A stretch of 64,000 bases of DNA from Amnibacterium setariae (GCF_003581425.1 NZ_QXTG01000002.1:1-64000), one strand, 5' to 3'; positions 18,079 to 26,483 are shown, counted from the first letter of the stretch. Notes: generated by a model from the sequence alone, not told the origin. Numbers and translations: made by a program.

Positions 18079-18951
18079 CTAGGGGCGGGGGAGGCGGATC
18101 TCGACGAGCTCGCCGTTGATGCGGGTCTCGAAGCGGATCGCGGGCGCCGTCGCGGGGCCGTGGACGACCTCGCCGGTGGCGATCTCGAACACGCTGCCCC
18201 GGGTCGTCGTGATCGTCGCCCGGCCGTGGCCCGGGTCGGTCAGGACCCCGTCGGAGAGCGGCTCGCCGAGGTGCGTCGACACGTCCGCGAGCACGTCGAC
18301 GCGGCCGCCGCGGCGCAGCACGAACAGCGGCGTGCCGCCGACCTCGCCGCGCACCGGCTCCTCCTCCGGCAGGTCGTCGAGCTCGCCGATGGCGTGCCAG
18401 CCCTCGGGGAAGGTGTGCACGACCGCGTCCGCGTGGTTCGCGCCGACCGCCTGCCGGTAGCCGAGGTGGCCGCCGAGGTAGCCGCCGAACCCGACCAGGC
18501 CGAAGCCGGCGAAGCCGAGCGCCTTGCCGAGCCCGTCGCGGCCGCGCTTCCGCGCGAGCCAGGACGCGGCGTAGAGCACCCAGGCCGTCTCGTTCAGCGC
18601 CGCGTGCACGATGCCGACCCGCTGCTGCTGCCGGTCGGACCGCGCCCAGTCCGCCCAGCCCGCCGCGATCGCGGGGGCGGCACCGAGCACCCCGGTGCCG
18701 ACGAGCACGCGGGCGCCGCGCTCCGCGCCCGGCACGAGGTCGAGCACCGCGGCGCCGATCCAGCTGCCCGCGGGCAGCAGGATCATCGCCGGGTGGAGGG
18801 GGTGGCCGGCGGGCACCCCGTGCAGCACGTCCTCCAGCTCCCGCGGCTTCAGCACGGCGTCGACCACGCCGTGCACGCGCGCGATCACGCCGTCCAGCAC
18901 GGCGGCGTCCTCGAGCTTCGTGATCGGCTTCAGGATGCGCAGCTCACGCAT
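18079..18951 (-). CDS. DUF2231 membrane protein fused to a Rieske-fold domain lacking most cluster ligands
   Basis: The 290-residue product starts with a DUF2231-like membrane part (residues about 40-175; GHPLHPAMILLPAGSWIGAA, several hydrophobic helices, His pair in the HPLHP motif). It ends with a Rieske-like beta domain (residues about 195-290). Normal members have CxH and CPWH for a [2Fe-2S] cluster. Here the first site reads VSTHLGEPL and the second reads TITTTRGSVF, so both Cys and one His are gone while the flanking GPATAP strand remains. The cluster is probably not bound. GGGAGG precedes the ATG. The gene faces the APH gene across a terminator. Confidence 0.82.
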   Translation of the reverse strand: MRELRILKPITKLEDAAVLDGVIARVHGVVDAVLKPRELEDVLHGVPAGHPLHPAMILLPAGSWIGAAVLDLVPGAERGARVLVGTGVLGAAPAIAAGWADWARSDRQQQRVGIVHAALNETAWVLYAASWLARKRGRDGLGKALGFAGFGLVGFGGYLGGHLGYRQAVGANHADAVVHTFPEGWHAIGELDDLPEEEPVRGEVGGTPLFVLRRGGRVDVLADVSTHLGEPLSDGVLTDPGHGRATITTTRGSVFEIATGEVVHGPATAPAIRFETRINGELVEIRLPRP

Positions 18952-19070
18952 GTCCGCTCCCTCCCCGCCGACGTCGGCGTGTCCAGCGACCAGCCGACCG
19001 GTCGGGGCCGTGCCGCTGCAAGCCGACCGCCGCCCTCGCAGGCGTTCCGCGGCAGACGCGCAGAGCGCGC

Positions 19071-19283
19071 TCAGGCCGCGCGATGCGAGCGGTACGCGCC
19101 GCGGATGTGCTCGGCGAGGTGGCGCCCGAGGCTGTCGGCCTCGAGCAGCTGCAGCGCCGCCTCGGGCGGCACGTCCTCGTAGTCGTAGACCCCGCCGCTC
19201 GCGAACTCCACCTCGAGCGTGCTCGTCTCGAAGTCGTAGCCGACCGCGCGCAGCGCGGAGCTGCGCACCGGGTACCGACGCAT
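19071..19283 (-). CDS. KTSC domain protein
   Basis: The 70-residue protein matches the KTSC fold: VRSSALRAVGYDFETSTLEV, then FASGGVYDYEDVPPEAALQL and GRHLAEHIRGAYR. KTSC domains occur alone or attached to lysyl-tRNA synthetases and nucleases; molecular role unknown. AAGGGGG precedes ATG 19283. The preceding 160 bases up to the esterase gene hold only GC-rich palindromes. Confidence 0.85.
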   Translation of the reverse strand: MRRYPVRSSALRAVGYDFETSTLEVEFASGGVYDYEDVPPEAALQLLEADSLGRHLAEHIRGAYRSHRAA

Positions 19284-19443
19284 GGCGCCCCCTTGCCGCA
19301 CCCGATCGGCAGGCGGACGGGGCTCCCGACCCCGGGCCGTCGACCGGGCCCTTCCGGTTCCCGCCGGGCCCCCCGCGGGCCCCGCGGTCGGCGGACGCGC
19401 TCAGCCTGCGCGGCCGAGCGCGCCGCGTCAACCGGGAGGACGC

Positions 19444-20385
19444 TCAGCGCAGCAGGTCCGCCAGGGCGGCGTCGATCTCGTGGGTGGCCCTCAGGGGCCC
19501 CGGCAGGGGCGTGCCGTAGAAGCCGTGGATCAGGCCCTCGAAGGTGCGGTGCCACACCGGCACGCCCGCCGCGACGAGCGCCGCGGCGTACGCGTTCCCC
19601 TCGTCGCGCAGCGGGTCGTACTCCGCCGTGGCGATCACGGCCGGGGCGACGCCGGCCAGGTCCGGCGTGCGCAGCGGCGCGATCCGCGGGTCCTCGACCA
19701 GGGTGCGCGCCTCCGCCGAGTCGGGCAGCACGCCCGTGTACTGCTCGAAGAACCAGTCCATGTCGCGGGCGGTGAGGAAGTAGCCCTCGGCGTTCTCCCC
19801 GCGGGAGGCGTAGTCGCCGCCGGGGTCGACCGCGGGATAGGCGAGCAGCTGCGCCGCGAGCGGGATGCCGGCGTCGCGGGCGTGGACCGCGGTGACCGCC
19901 GCGAGGTTCGCGCCGGCGCTGTCGCCGGCGACCACGAGCCGGGCGGGGTCGCCGCCGAACTCCTCGATCCGCCCCGCGACGGTGGCGAAGACCGTCCACG
20001 CGTCCTCCACGCCGCCCGGGAAGGGGCGCTCGGGCGCGAGGCCGTAGTCGACGCTGACGACGACCGCGCCGACGTCCGTCGCGAGCAGCCGCACCGTCAG
20101 GTCGTGCGTGTCCAGGTCGCCGAGCACGAAGCCGCCGCCGTGCAGGTAGACGACCGTCGGCGCGGGCGTCGACACCTGCGGCCGGTAGACGCGGCACCGC
20201 ACGCCGCCGATGGTCTCGTCCCGGATCTCGCCGATGCGCGGCAGGGTCGCCGGGTCGCGGCGGTCGACGCCGGAGAAGCCGCGCAGCACGGCGCGCGCGG
20301 TGGGCACGTCCGAGTCGGCGGGGCCGGGGAGGCCGCGCCGCTGCAGCTCCTGCAGCATCAGCGCGGTGTCGGGGTCGAGCGGCAT
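19444..20385 (-). CDS. Alpha/beta hydrolase, HSL/acetyl-hydrolase (type IV esterase) family
   Basis: The 313-residue cytosolic esterase has the oxyanion motif VVYLHGGGFVLGD of the hormone-sensitive-lipase family, the nucleophile elbow VVAGDSAGANLAA (Ser), the acid in AEYDPLRDEG and the catalytic His in FEGLIHGFYG. GGAGG precedes the ATG. It follows the hydroxyacyl-CoA dehydrogenase and EthA-like monooxygenase on the same strand (gaps 29 and 13 nt), so the three form an operon. An esterase beside a Baeyer-Villiger monooxygenase fits hydrolysis of the ester or lactone product (inference). Confidence 0.92.
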   Translation of the reverse strand: MPLDPDTALMLQELQRRGLPGPADSDVPTARAVLRGFSGVDRRDPATLPRIGEIRDETIGGVRCRVYRPQVSTPAPTVVYLHGGGFVLGDLDTHDLTVRLLATDVGAVVVSVDYGLAPERPFPGGVEDAWTVFATVAGRIEEFGGDPARLVVAGDSAGANLAAVTAVHARDAGIPLAAQLLAYPAVDPGGDYASRGENAEGYFLTARDMDWFFEQYTGVLPDSAEARTLVEDPRIAPLRTPDLAGVAPAVIATAEYDPLRDEGNAYAAALVAAGVPVWHRTFEGLIHGFYGTPLPGPLRATHEIDAALADLLR

Positions 20386-20414
20386 GGTCGTTCCTCCGGT
20401 GGTGGCGGGCGGGA

Positions 20415-21266
20415 TCAGTAGCGGTAGAAGCCCTCGCCGGACTCGACGCCCAGCTTCCCCTGGTCGAGGTAGTGCTCCTTGAGGTGCGCCGCCCAGACGG
20501 CGGACCGCGGGTCGGCGGACGCGACGGCGTACGCGGTGCGGAGCCCCACGACGTCGTAGATCTGGAACGGGCCCGCCGGGGCGCCGGTCGCCTTCCGCCA
20601 GGTCAGGTCGATCGTCGCGGGGTCGGCGACGCCCTTCACGAGGAGCTCGGCCGCGGCGCCGAGGAAGGGGATCAGGAGGGAGTTCAGCACGTAGCCCGGC
20701 TGCTCCTTGTGCAGCCGGATGGCGATCATGCCGATCGCCTCGGCGAACGCCTGCACCCGGTCGGCGACGGCGGGGTCGGTCTGCGGCGTGCCCATCACCT
20801 CGGCGGTGTTGTTGACCCAGACGTGGTTCGCGAAGTGGAGGGCGAGGAAGCGGTCGGGCCGTCCCGTCGCGTCGGCGATGGCGCTCGGCAGCAGGCTCGA
20901 GGAGTTCGTCGCGAACACGGTCGCCTCCGGGGCGGCGGCCCCGACCCGGGCCCACACGTCGCGCTTCAGCTCGAGGCGCTCCGGCACGGCCTCGATCACG
21001 AGGTCCGCCTCCCGCACGGCCTCGGCGAGGTCGCTGACGAGCCGGATCCGCTCCGGAGCGCCGCGGTAGGCCTCGGCGTCGGGCATCTCGCCCGCGGCCT
21101 CGGCGGCGAAGGTGTCGAGCCGGCCGCGTCCCGTGGCGAGGGCGGCGTCGTCGACGTCGTACGCCGTCACGTCGACGCCGTGCGCGGCGGTCTGCAGCGC
21201 GATCTGCGCGCCGAGCACGCCGAGGCCGAGCACGGTGACGCGGGGGAAGGGGCTGGAGGAGGGCAT
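20415..21266 (-). CDS. 3-hydroxyacyl-CoA dehydrogenase
   Basis: The 283-residue NAD-dependent dehydrogenase has the Rossmann start VTVLGLGVLGAQIALQTA, DLVIEAVPERLELKRDVW, ATNSSSLLPSAIA (Ser of the active site) and the catalytic His in ALHFANHVWVNNTAEVM. The C-terminal domain has PGYVLNSLLIPFLGAAAEL. It matches stand-alone 3-hydroxybutyryl/acyl-CoA dehydrogenases (FadB2-like). It lies in the middle of the ethA-like operon, 13 nt after the monooxygenase. Confidence 0.92.
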   Translation of the reverse strand: MPSSSPFPRVTVLGLGVLGAQIALQTAAHGVDVTAYDVDDAALATGRGRLDTFAAEAAGEMPDAEAYRGAPERIRLVSDLAEAVREADLVIEAVPERLELKRDVWARVGAAAPEATVFATNSSSLLPSAIADATGRPDRFLALHFANHVWVNNTAEVMGTPQTDPAVADRVQAFAEAIGMIAIRLHKEQPGYVLNSLLIPFLGAAAELLVKGVADPATIDLTWRKATGAPAGPFQIYDVVGLRTAYAVASADPRSAVWAAHLKEHYLDQGKLGVESGEGFYRY

Positions 21267-21279
21267 GGTGCCTTTCGGG

Positions 21280-22779
21280 TCAGGTCCGCCGGGCGGCGGG
21301 TTCGAAGCGGAGCGCGCGGCGGCGCGGGTCGAGCCGGAACAGGACGAGTTCGCGGAGGTAGTTCTGGTGCACCCTCCACGGCGAGCGGCTGCCCTGGCGC
21401 GGCAGCTGCGCGAGCCCGCGCCGGATGTAGCCCGCGGCCAGGTCGATCACCGGGGCGGTCGGCCCCGGGTCCGTCGGCGCCTGCGGCGTCACGACCGGGG
21501 TGCCGCGGCGGCGCATGCGCTGCAGCAGGTCGACCACGGCGCTCGCGACGAGGTCGGCGCGCAGGGTCCAGGAGGAGTTCGTGTAGCCGATCGTGTACGC
21601 GAGGTTCGGGACCCCGGCGAGCATGAAGCCCTTCCACGCCATCGTCCGGCCCGGGTCCACGGGCCGCCCGTCGACGTCGAGGCGGATGCCGCCCAGCACG
21701 AGCACGTTCAGCCCGGTCGCGGTGACGAGCACGTCCGCGTCCAGGCGGCCGCCCGAGGCGAGGCGGACGCCGTGCTCGTCGACCCGCTCGATGCGGTCCG
21801 TCACGACGTCGGCGTCGCCCGCCGTGATCGCGCGGAAGAGGTCGCCGCCCGGCACCGCGCACAGGCGCTGGTCCCACGGGTCGTACGTCGGCGCGAAGTG
21901 CGTGTCGACGTCGAAGGAGGCGGGCAGCTTCGCCTTCGCCGCGTTCCGCAGCACCGCCTTCATCGCCGCGGGCCGGCGGCGGGCGTACTGGTACAGGACG
22001 ATCGAGCCGAGGATGTGCTTCGCCCGGACGACCCGGTACGCGAGCGGCGCCGGCAGGCGCCCCTTCAGTCGCAGCGCGAGCCGGTCGCGCGACGGGACGG
22101 CGGCGACGTACGTAGGGGAGCGCTGCAGCATGACGGCGTGCGCGCCCCGCTTCGCGAGGGCCGGCACGAGCGTGACGGCCGTGGCCCCGCTGCCGATGAT
22201 GACGAACCGCTTGCCCGCCGGGTCGAGGTCGGCGGGCCAGTGCTGCGGGTGCACCACCCTCCCGGCGAAGTCGCCGAGGCCGGGGATCTCGGGGGAGTAG
22301 CCCTCGTCGTAGCGGTAGTAGCCGGTGCAGCCGAAGAGGAAGGCGCAGGTGATCGTGCTCGTCGCGCCGGCCTCGCCCTCGCGCCACTCGCCTGTCGCCG
22401 CCGGGTCGCGGTGCAGCAGGGTGAGCTCCCAGTGCCCGCGCTCGGACCGCCAGGACGCGGCGACCACGCGCGTCCGGAACCGGATGCGGTCCCGCACGCC
22501 CGTCTCCTCCGCGGCGCGGCGCACGTACTCGCGGATGTCGTCGCCGTCGGCGATCGCCTTCTCTCCGGGCCAGGGGCGCGCGGCGTAGCCGAGCGTGTAC
22601 ATGTCGGAGTCGGAGCGGACGCCGGGGTACCGGAACAGGTCCCAGGTGCCGCCGATCACGTCCCGCGACTCGAGGACCGCGAGGGACGCGCCCGGCATGC
22701 GCCGGGCGATCGTCGCCGCTGCTCCGATCCCGGACAGCCCCGCGCCCACGACCACCACGTCCAGGTGCTCCGTCATCAT
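21280..22779 (-). CDS. ethA: EthA-like FAD-dependent Baeyer-Villiger monooxygenase
   Basis: The 499-residue flavoprotein inserts oxygen into ketones or S-oxidises thioamides using NADPH. It has the FAD site VVVVGAGLSGIGAA, the NADPH site VIIGSGATAVTLVPAL (about residue 196) and the BVMO fingerprint FAGRVVHPQHW (FxGxxxHxxxW, residues 171-181). Long blocks match M. tuberculosis EthA by memory: GGTWDLFRYPG, RSDSDMYTLGY, YNPWDQRLC-like YDPWDQRLCAVPGGDLFRA and TATGLN. It is divergent from an EthR-like repressor across a palindromic operator, the same arrangement as ethA-ethR. ATG 22776 is an equally possible start. Confidence 0.9.
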   Translation of the reverse strand: MMTEHLDVVVVGAGLSGIGAAATIARRMPGASLAVLESRDVIGGTWDLFRYPGVRSDSDMYTLGYAARPWPGEKAIADGDDIREYVRRAAEETGVRDRIRFRTRVVAASWRSERGHWELTLLHRDPAATGEWREGEAGATSTITCAFLFGCTGYYRYDEGYSPEIPGLGDFAGRVVHPQHWPADLDPAGKRFVIIGSGATAVTLVPALAKRGAHAVMLQRSPTYVAAVPSRDRLALRLKGRLPAPLAYRVVRAKHILGSIVLYQYARRRPAAMKAVLRNAAKAKLPASFDVDTHFAPTYDPWDQRLCAVPGGDLFRAITAGDADVVTDRIERVDEHGVRLASGGRLDADVLVTATGLNVLVLGGIRLDVDGRPVDPGRTMAWKGFMLAGVPNLAYTIGYTNSSWTLRADLVASAVVDLLQRMRRRGTPVVTPQAPTDPGPTAPVIDLAAGYIRRGLAQLPRQGSRSPWRVHQNYLRELVLFRLDPRRRALRFEPAARRT

Positions 22780-22805
22780 CGACCTCCCCGCTGCACCCCA
22801 CGCTA

Positions 22806-22840
22806 TCGACACGGTGTCGAGAAAGTCGACACCGTGTCGA
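22806..22840. promoter_or_regulatory. Twin-palindrome operator between ethA-like and ethR-like genes
   Basis: TCGACACGGTGTCGA (22806-22820) and TCGACACCGTGTCGA (22826-22840) are each 15-nt palindromes and are reverse complements of each other, separated by gaaag. They sit between the two divergent starts and upstream of the regulator's -10. The TGTCGA half-sites resemble those in the mycobacterial ethA-ethR operator (from memory). Confidence 0.82.
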
Positions 22841-22851
22841 ATCTCTCCGCC

Positions 22852-22857
22852 TAGGCT
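22852..22857 (+). promoter_or_regulatory. -10 element for the EthR-like gene
   Basis: TAGGCT lies 6 nt before the GTG, with the twin palindrome in the -35 region, so repressor binding should block it. Confidence 0.6.
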
Positions 22858-22863
22858 CAGGTC

Positions 22864-23535
22864 GTGAGCGCGGCGACCCGGGGCAGGCGAGAAGGCCGGC
22901 CTTCCGGCGACGAGCGGCAGCGCTCGATCGTCGAGGTGTTCGAGGGCCTGCTGCGGATGCGGCCCCTCGCGGAGATCACCGTGGACGAGATCGCGGCCGG
23001 CGCCGCGATCTCCCGCAGCGCGTTCTACTTCTACTTCGCCTCCAAGCAGGCGGTGCTGCTCGAGCTGCTCGACCGGATGGTGGCTGAGGTGGACGAGCGG
23101 CTCGCCGGGATCGGTGTCCCGGGAGACGACCCGGCGGCCTGGTGGCGGTCGTCGATCGGCGTCTTCGTCGACGTGTTCGGGGACCACCGCGCCGTGTCGG
23201 TCACGCTCGCGGAGGCCCGGGCGACGGTGCCGGAGATCCGCGAGGAGTGGGCGCGGCGGTCGGGCCGCTGGGTGGACCTGACCGCCTCCACGATCGTCGC
23301 CGAGCGGCGGAAGGGCCGGGCGCGCGAGATCGTCGACCCGCGCGCCACGAGCGTCGCGCTGAACGCGATGAACGAGCGCGTGCTCGTCGCCTCCTTCGCG
23401 GGTGAGCAGCCGGCGCTCGGCCAGGACGAGCTCCTCGACGTGCTCGCCGACGTCTGGTGCACGACCATCTACGGCACCCCCCCGCCCCTGACCGGCGGAG
23501 GCCGTCGAGCGGCCCCGCCCCGCCACGGTGGTTGA
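22864..23535 (+). CDS. ethR: EthR-like TetR family repressor
   Basis: The 223-residue regulator has a TetR HTH (ITVDEIAAGAAISRSAFYFYF) and C-terminal blocks matching EthR: LNAMNERVLVASFAGEQP and VWCTTIYG. EthR binds cooperatively between ethA and ethR and is relieved by hydrophobic ligands. Here the operator is two perfect palindromes. The last ~15 residues (GGGRRAAPPRHGG) run into a dispersed intergenic repeat, so the C-terminal tail is probably extended by repeat sequence. GTG start sits 6 nt after a -10, so translation is likely leaderless. Confidence 0.9.
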   Translation: MSAATRGRREGRPSGDERQRSIVEVFEGLLRMRPLAEITVDEIAAGAAISRSAFYFYFASKQAVLLELLDRMVAEVDERLAGIGVPGDDPAAWWRSSIGVFVDVFGDHRAVSVTLAEARATVPEIREEWARRSGRWVDLTASTIVAERRKGRAREIVDPRATSVALNAMNERVLVASFAGEQPALGQDELLDVLADVWCTTIYGTPPPLTGGGRRAAPPRHGG

Positions 23536-23618
23536 GCCGGGCGCTCCGCGCCCGTGCCGAAACCACGTGGAGCCCGGGGTGGTCTCGAGGCTCGCTGCGC
23601 TCGCACCTCGACCAGCGC
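23524..23618. repeat. Intergenic palindromic repeat (GTGGTTGAGC...GAAACCAC type)
   Basis: GTGGTT pairs with AAACCAC around CCGGGCG/CGCCCG (about 23527-23567), followed by a second unit 'GTCTCGAGGCTCGCTGCG' to 'CTCGCACCTCGACCAGC'. I recognise both as classes of short intergenic repeats common in high-GC actinobacteria. No second copy is in this window. It overlaps the 3' end of the ethR-like gene and may terminate it. Confidence 0.55.
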
Positions 23619-23643
23619 GGCATCCGCGGACGGAGCCCGCGCG

Positions 23644-25251
23644 TCAGACGCCGGCGGGCTGCTGCTCCTCCGAGTAGACCCGGGTCAGCTCGCGCTTCAG
23701 CACCTTGCCGGAGGGGCCGAGCGGCAGCTCGTCGACGACCCGTACGGTGCGCGGGAACTTGTAGGCGGCGATCTTCGCCTTCACGAAGTCGCGCAGCTCC
23801 TCCGGCGTCGCGCTCGCGCCGTCCTTCAGCACGACGGCCGCCTCGATCTCCTGCCCGTGCTTCGGGTGCGGCGTGCCGAAGACCGCGGCCGCCTGCACCG
23901 CGGGGTGCCGCATGATCACGCCCTCGACCTCGGTCGGGTACACGTTGTAGCCGTTCCGCAGGATCATGTCCTTCTTGCGGTCGACGATCGTCAGGTAGTC
24001 GTCCTCGCCCATGGTCGCGAGGTCGCCGGTGCGGAACCAGCCGTCGACGACCGCCTCCGCGTTCGCCTCCGGCCGCCCGAGGTAGCCCTTGAACAGGTTG
24101 TGGCCCCGGACCACGAGCTCGCCGAGCTCGCCGCGGGGCAGCTCCACGATCCGGTCGTCGACGTCCGGGTCCGCGATCAGCACGTCGGAGCCCCAGATCG
24201 GCACCCCGATCGTGCCGGGCCGGATCTCCCGGCCGATCGGGTTGAACGACACGACGGGAGAGGTCTCGGTCAGGCCGTAGCCCTCGTAGACGGTGGCCCC
24301 GAAGGTCTCCGAGAACTCCTCGAGCACGGCGAGCGGCAGCGGGGCCCCGCCCGAGATCGCGTACCGCAGCTGCGGCTTCGGCGCGCCCGCCCGGGCGCCG
24401 GCGAGCAGACCGACGTACATGGTCGGCACCGCCGTGAACACGGTCGCGCCGTGCTCCGCCATCGCGGTGAGCGCCGCGGTCGGCTCGAACTTCGGCAGCA
24501 TCACGATCGTCGCGCCCTTGCGGAACGCGGTGTTCAGCACGCAGGTCTGCCCGAACGTGTGGAACAGGGGCAGCCCGCCGAAGACGACGTCCTCGTGGCG
24601 CATGTCGAACAGGTCGATGAGCGACACGTTGACCTGCTCGACGAGCGAGAAGTGCGCGCCGACGGCGCCCTTCGGCGTCCCGGTCGTGCCGCTCGTGTAG
24701 AGCAGCGTCGCGGGCTCGAGCGGCCCCATCGCCTCCTGCCGCACGATCGGCTCCGCCTCGGCGGCGAGCGCCTCGAGGCGCGGGATCGGCGCGAGGTCCT
24801 TCGCGGCCTCCGGCAGCAGGATCGAGACGGCGTCGACGCCGACCTCCATCGCAGCGGGCAGCGCCTCCCCGAGGCTCGGTGCCCCGATGACCACGAGCTT
24901 CGCGCCGCTGTCGCGCAGCACGTGGGCGATCTCGTCGCGCTTGAACAGGAGGTGGATCGGCACCGCGACCGCGCCGATCGCGAGCACGGCGTAGTAGACC
25001 TTCGGGAAGTCGGGCACGTTCGGCACGAGCATCGCGACGCGGTCGCCGCGGCCGACGCCGCGGGCCTTCAGCGCGCCGGCGATCGCCTTCGCGTCCCGCC
25101 ACAGCTCCCCGTACGTGGCGCGGGACTGCGGCCCGGTCTGGCCGGCCCAGATCACGGCCGTCTTGTCCGGGTACCGGTGCGCCGACTCGGCGAGGATCGT
25201 CGCGACGGAGATCGTCGCGTTGCCGGGGCCGTCGAGAACGTCGTCGTTCAT
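23644..25251 (-). CDS. fadD: Long-chain acyl-CoA synthetase (AMP-forming ligase)
   Basis: The 535-residue enzyme activates a carboxylic acid with ATP and CoA. It has the P-loop LLYTSGTTGTPKGAVGA, the adenylate motif VYEGYGLTETSPVVSFNP, GWFRTGDLATM and RKKDMILRNGYNVYPTEVE, with the catalytic Lys in LPLGPSGKVLKREL. It follows a thioesterase and a TetR regulator on the same strand (46-nt gap), giving the operon tetR-thioesterase-ligase. Substrate class cannot be read; context suggests the acid released by the upstream oxidative steps. Confidence 0.93.
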   Translation of the reverse strand: MNDDVLDGPGNATISVATILAESAHRYPDKTAVIWAGQTGPQSRATYGELWRDAKAIAGALKARGVGRGDRVAMLVPNVPDFPKVYYAVLAIGAVAVPIHLLFKRDEIAHVLRDSGAKLVVIGAPSLGEALPAAMEVGVDAVSILLPEAAKDLAPIPRLEALAAEAEPIVRQEAMGPLEPATLLYTSGTTGTPKGAVGAHFSLVEQVNVSLIDLFDMRHEDVVFGGLPLFHTFGQTCVLNTAFRKGATIVMLPKFEPTAALTAMAEHGATVFTAVPTMYVGLLAGARAGAPKPQLRYAISGGAPLPLAVLEEFSETFGATVYEGYGLTETSPVVSFNPIGREIRPGTIGVPIWGSDVLIADPDVDDRIVELPRGELGELVVRGHNLFKGYLGRPEANAEAVVDGWFRTGDLATMGEDDYLTIVDRKKDMILRNGYNVYPTEVEGVIMRHPAVQAAAVFGTPHPKHGQEIEAAVVLKDGASATPEELRDFVKAKIAAYKFPRTVRVVDELPLGPSGKVLKRELTRVYSEEQQPAGV

Positions 25252-25297
25252 TCGTGCTTCTCCTTCGAAGTGACCTGACCGAGCATGCCGCGGTGCG

Positions 25298-25753
25298 CTA
25301 AGCGCCCGCTTCGAGTTCGCGGCCGATGCGCTCGCGGATGGCCGCGGGCACCGGGATCGGCCGTAGGTCGTCGCGGCCGACGAACACGTGCACGAAGCTG
25401 CCCATCGCGAGCAGCTCCCCGTCCGCCTCGCGGAAGATGCCGAGCCCCCACGAGATGCTCGTCGTCCCGACGCGGTCCGCGCGCAGGCCGACGACGAGCG
25501 TGTCCGGGAACGCGGCGGAGGCGAAGTAGCGGCAGGACGACGCGACGACGAAGGCGGGATCCGTCTCCGCCGCCGGGACGGGCCGGCCGTGCAGCGCCGC
25601 GACGCCGTCGAGCAACCAGCTCGTCACGGTCGTGTCCATCGCGGCGTAGTAGATCGTGTTGTTCAGATGGCCGAACACGTCGTTGTCGTGCCACCGGGTG
25701 GGGAACGTCCGCCGCCAGCCGTAGTCCGCGAGGGCCGGCCGCTCGTCGGTCAC
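25298..25753 (-). CDS. Acyl-CoA thioesterase, 4-hydroxybenzoyl-CoA thioesterase fold
   Basis: The 151-residue single hot-dog domain has the catalytic region TRWHDNDVFGHLNNTIYYAAMD, where Asp and the H-N pair match the 4HBT/YbgC family. The rest is beta-rich (VVASSCRYFASAAFPDTL). It overlaps the TetR gene by 4 nt and lies 46 nt before the ligase. It probably releases CoA from acyl-CoA intermediates and balances the ligase. Confidence 0.88.
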   Translation of the reverse strand: MTDERPALADYGWRRTFPTRWHDNDVFGHLNNTIYYAAMDTTVTSWLLDGVAALHGRPVPAAETDPAFVVASSCRYFASAAFPDTLVVGLRADRVGTTSISWGLGIFREADGELLAMGSFVHVFVGRDDLRPIPVPAAIRERIGRELEAGA

Positions 25754-26403
25754 GGGCGGGGCCTCGTCGCCGCGAGCACCAGCGCGAAGGCGGCGGCAGC
25801 GCGGTCCGCGTCCGGGCGCTCGCCGGCGATCAGGTCGGCGTAGGCGTAGGACTCGGCGACCCGGACGAGCACGGTGGCGAGGTCGTGCAGGGGAAGCGGC
25901 GTCGTCATGCGCCCGGCGGCGATCTCCTCCTCCAGCAGCCGTTCGACGATCGCGACGAACCGGCGGTGCACGGGCGTCGCGTCGCCCGTGAGGATCCGGA
26001 GGGCGCGCGAGGGCTCCCGCACGATCCAGCCCCGGAAGTAGTCCGCGGTGATGAGGTCGTGCACGAAGCGGGTCAGGGCCCCCTCCACGCGGTCGGCGCC
26101 GGGTGCGTCCGTCGCGGCGTCCGCGGCGTCGAACGTCGGGACCGCCAGGCTCCAGAGGATCTCGCCGAGCAGCGCGTCGCGGTTGCCGACCCAGCGGAAC
26201 AGGGAGGTGCGGTCGACGCCGAGCTCCGCGGCGAGCGCGGACATGTCGATGCGCTCGCCGGCGATGAAGCGGTGCCGGGCCGCGCGGAAGGCGCGCTGCG
26301 CGTCGTCGTGCACGAGCAGCCGCTCGCCGAGCGGGCTCGGCACGAGCCGCGCGCCGAGGCTGCCCAGCCCGGTCGTGCGCCGGGGCGCGTCCACCGCCGT
26401 CAT
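25750..26403 (-). CDS. TetR family regulator, QsdR-like
   Basis: The 217-residue protein has its HTH after about 55 residues (IDMSALAAELGVDRTSLFRW) preceded by FRAARHRFIAGER, a pattern I associate with QsdR regulators of lactone/fatty-acid catabolism in Rhodococcus. The C-terminal ligand domain is helical. It heads the operon with the thioesterase and ligase and is divergent from the acyl-CoA dehydrogenase. A TAGCAT -10 lies 7 nt before the ATG, and a 27-nt element shared with the adh promoter covers the divergent promoters. Autorepression is likely. The QsdR subgroup is inference from memory. Confidence 0.85.
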   Translation of the reverse strand: MTAVDAPRRTTGLGSLGARLVPSPLGERLLVHDDAQRAFRAARHRFIAGERIDMSALAAELGVDRTSLFRWVGNRDALLGEILWSLAVPTFDAADAATDAPGADRVEGALTRFVHDLITADYFRGWIVREPSRALRILTGDATPVHRRFVAIVERLLEEEIAAGRMTTPLPLHDLATVLVRVAESYAYADLIAGERPDADRAAAAFALVLAATRPRP

Positions 26404-26410
26404 GTCCCGG

Positions 26411-26416
26411 ATGCTA
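26411..26416 (-). promoter_or_regulatory. -10 element for the QsdR-like regulator
   Basis: Minus-strand TAGCAT ends 7 nt before the ATG. The shared 27-nt element begins 4 nt upstream of it. Confidence 0.55.
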
Positions 26417-26419
26417 GCG

Positions 26420-26446
26420 CTGCAACGTTCTGAGAAGTGATGCGTA
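26420..26446. promoter_or_regulatory. Shared 27-nt operator-like element, site A
   Basis: Begins CTGCAACGT, has GAAGTG in the middle and ends TGCGTA. It matches the minus strand of 32086-32112 at 22 of 27 positions. In both places a -10 hexamer (here TACACT, 26445-26450) starts at the last two bases of the element. The ends form a dyad GCAAC/(G)TTGC, clearer in site B. It likely binds the adjacent TetR regulator. Confidence 0.75.
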
Positions 26447-26450
26447 CACT
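26445..26450 (+). promoter_or_regulatory. -10 element for the acyl-CoA dehydrogenase gene
   Basis: TACACT overlaps the end of the shared operator; the transcript would have a ~27-nt leader with GGGAGGA before the ATG. Confidence 0.55.
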
Positions 26451-26483
26451 CGCCTCGGCGACGCAGCCGAGGGAGGACGACCG

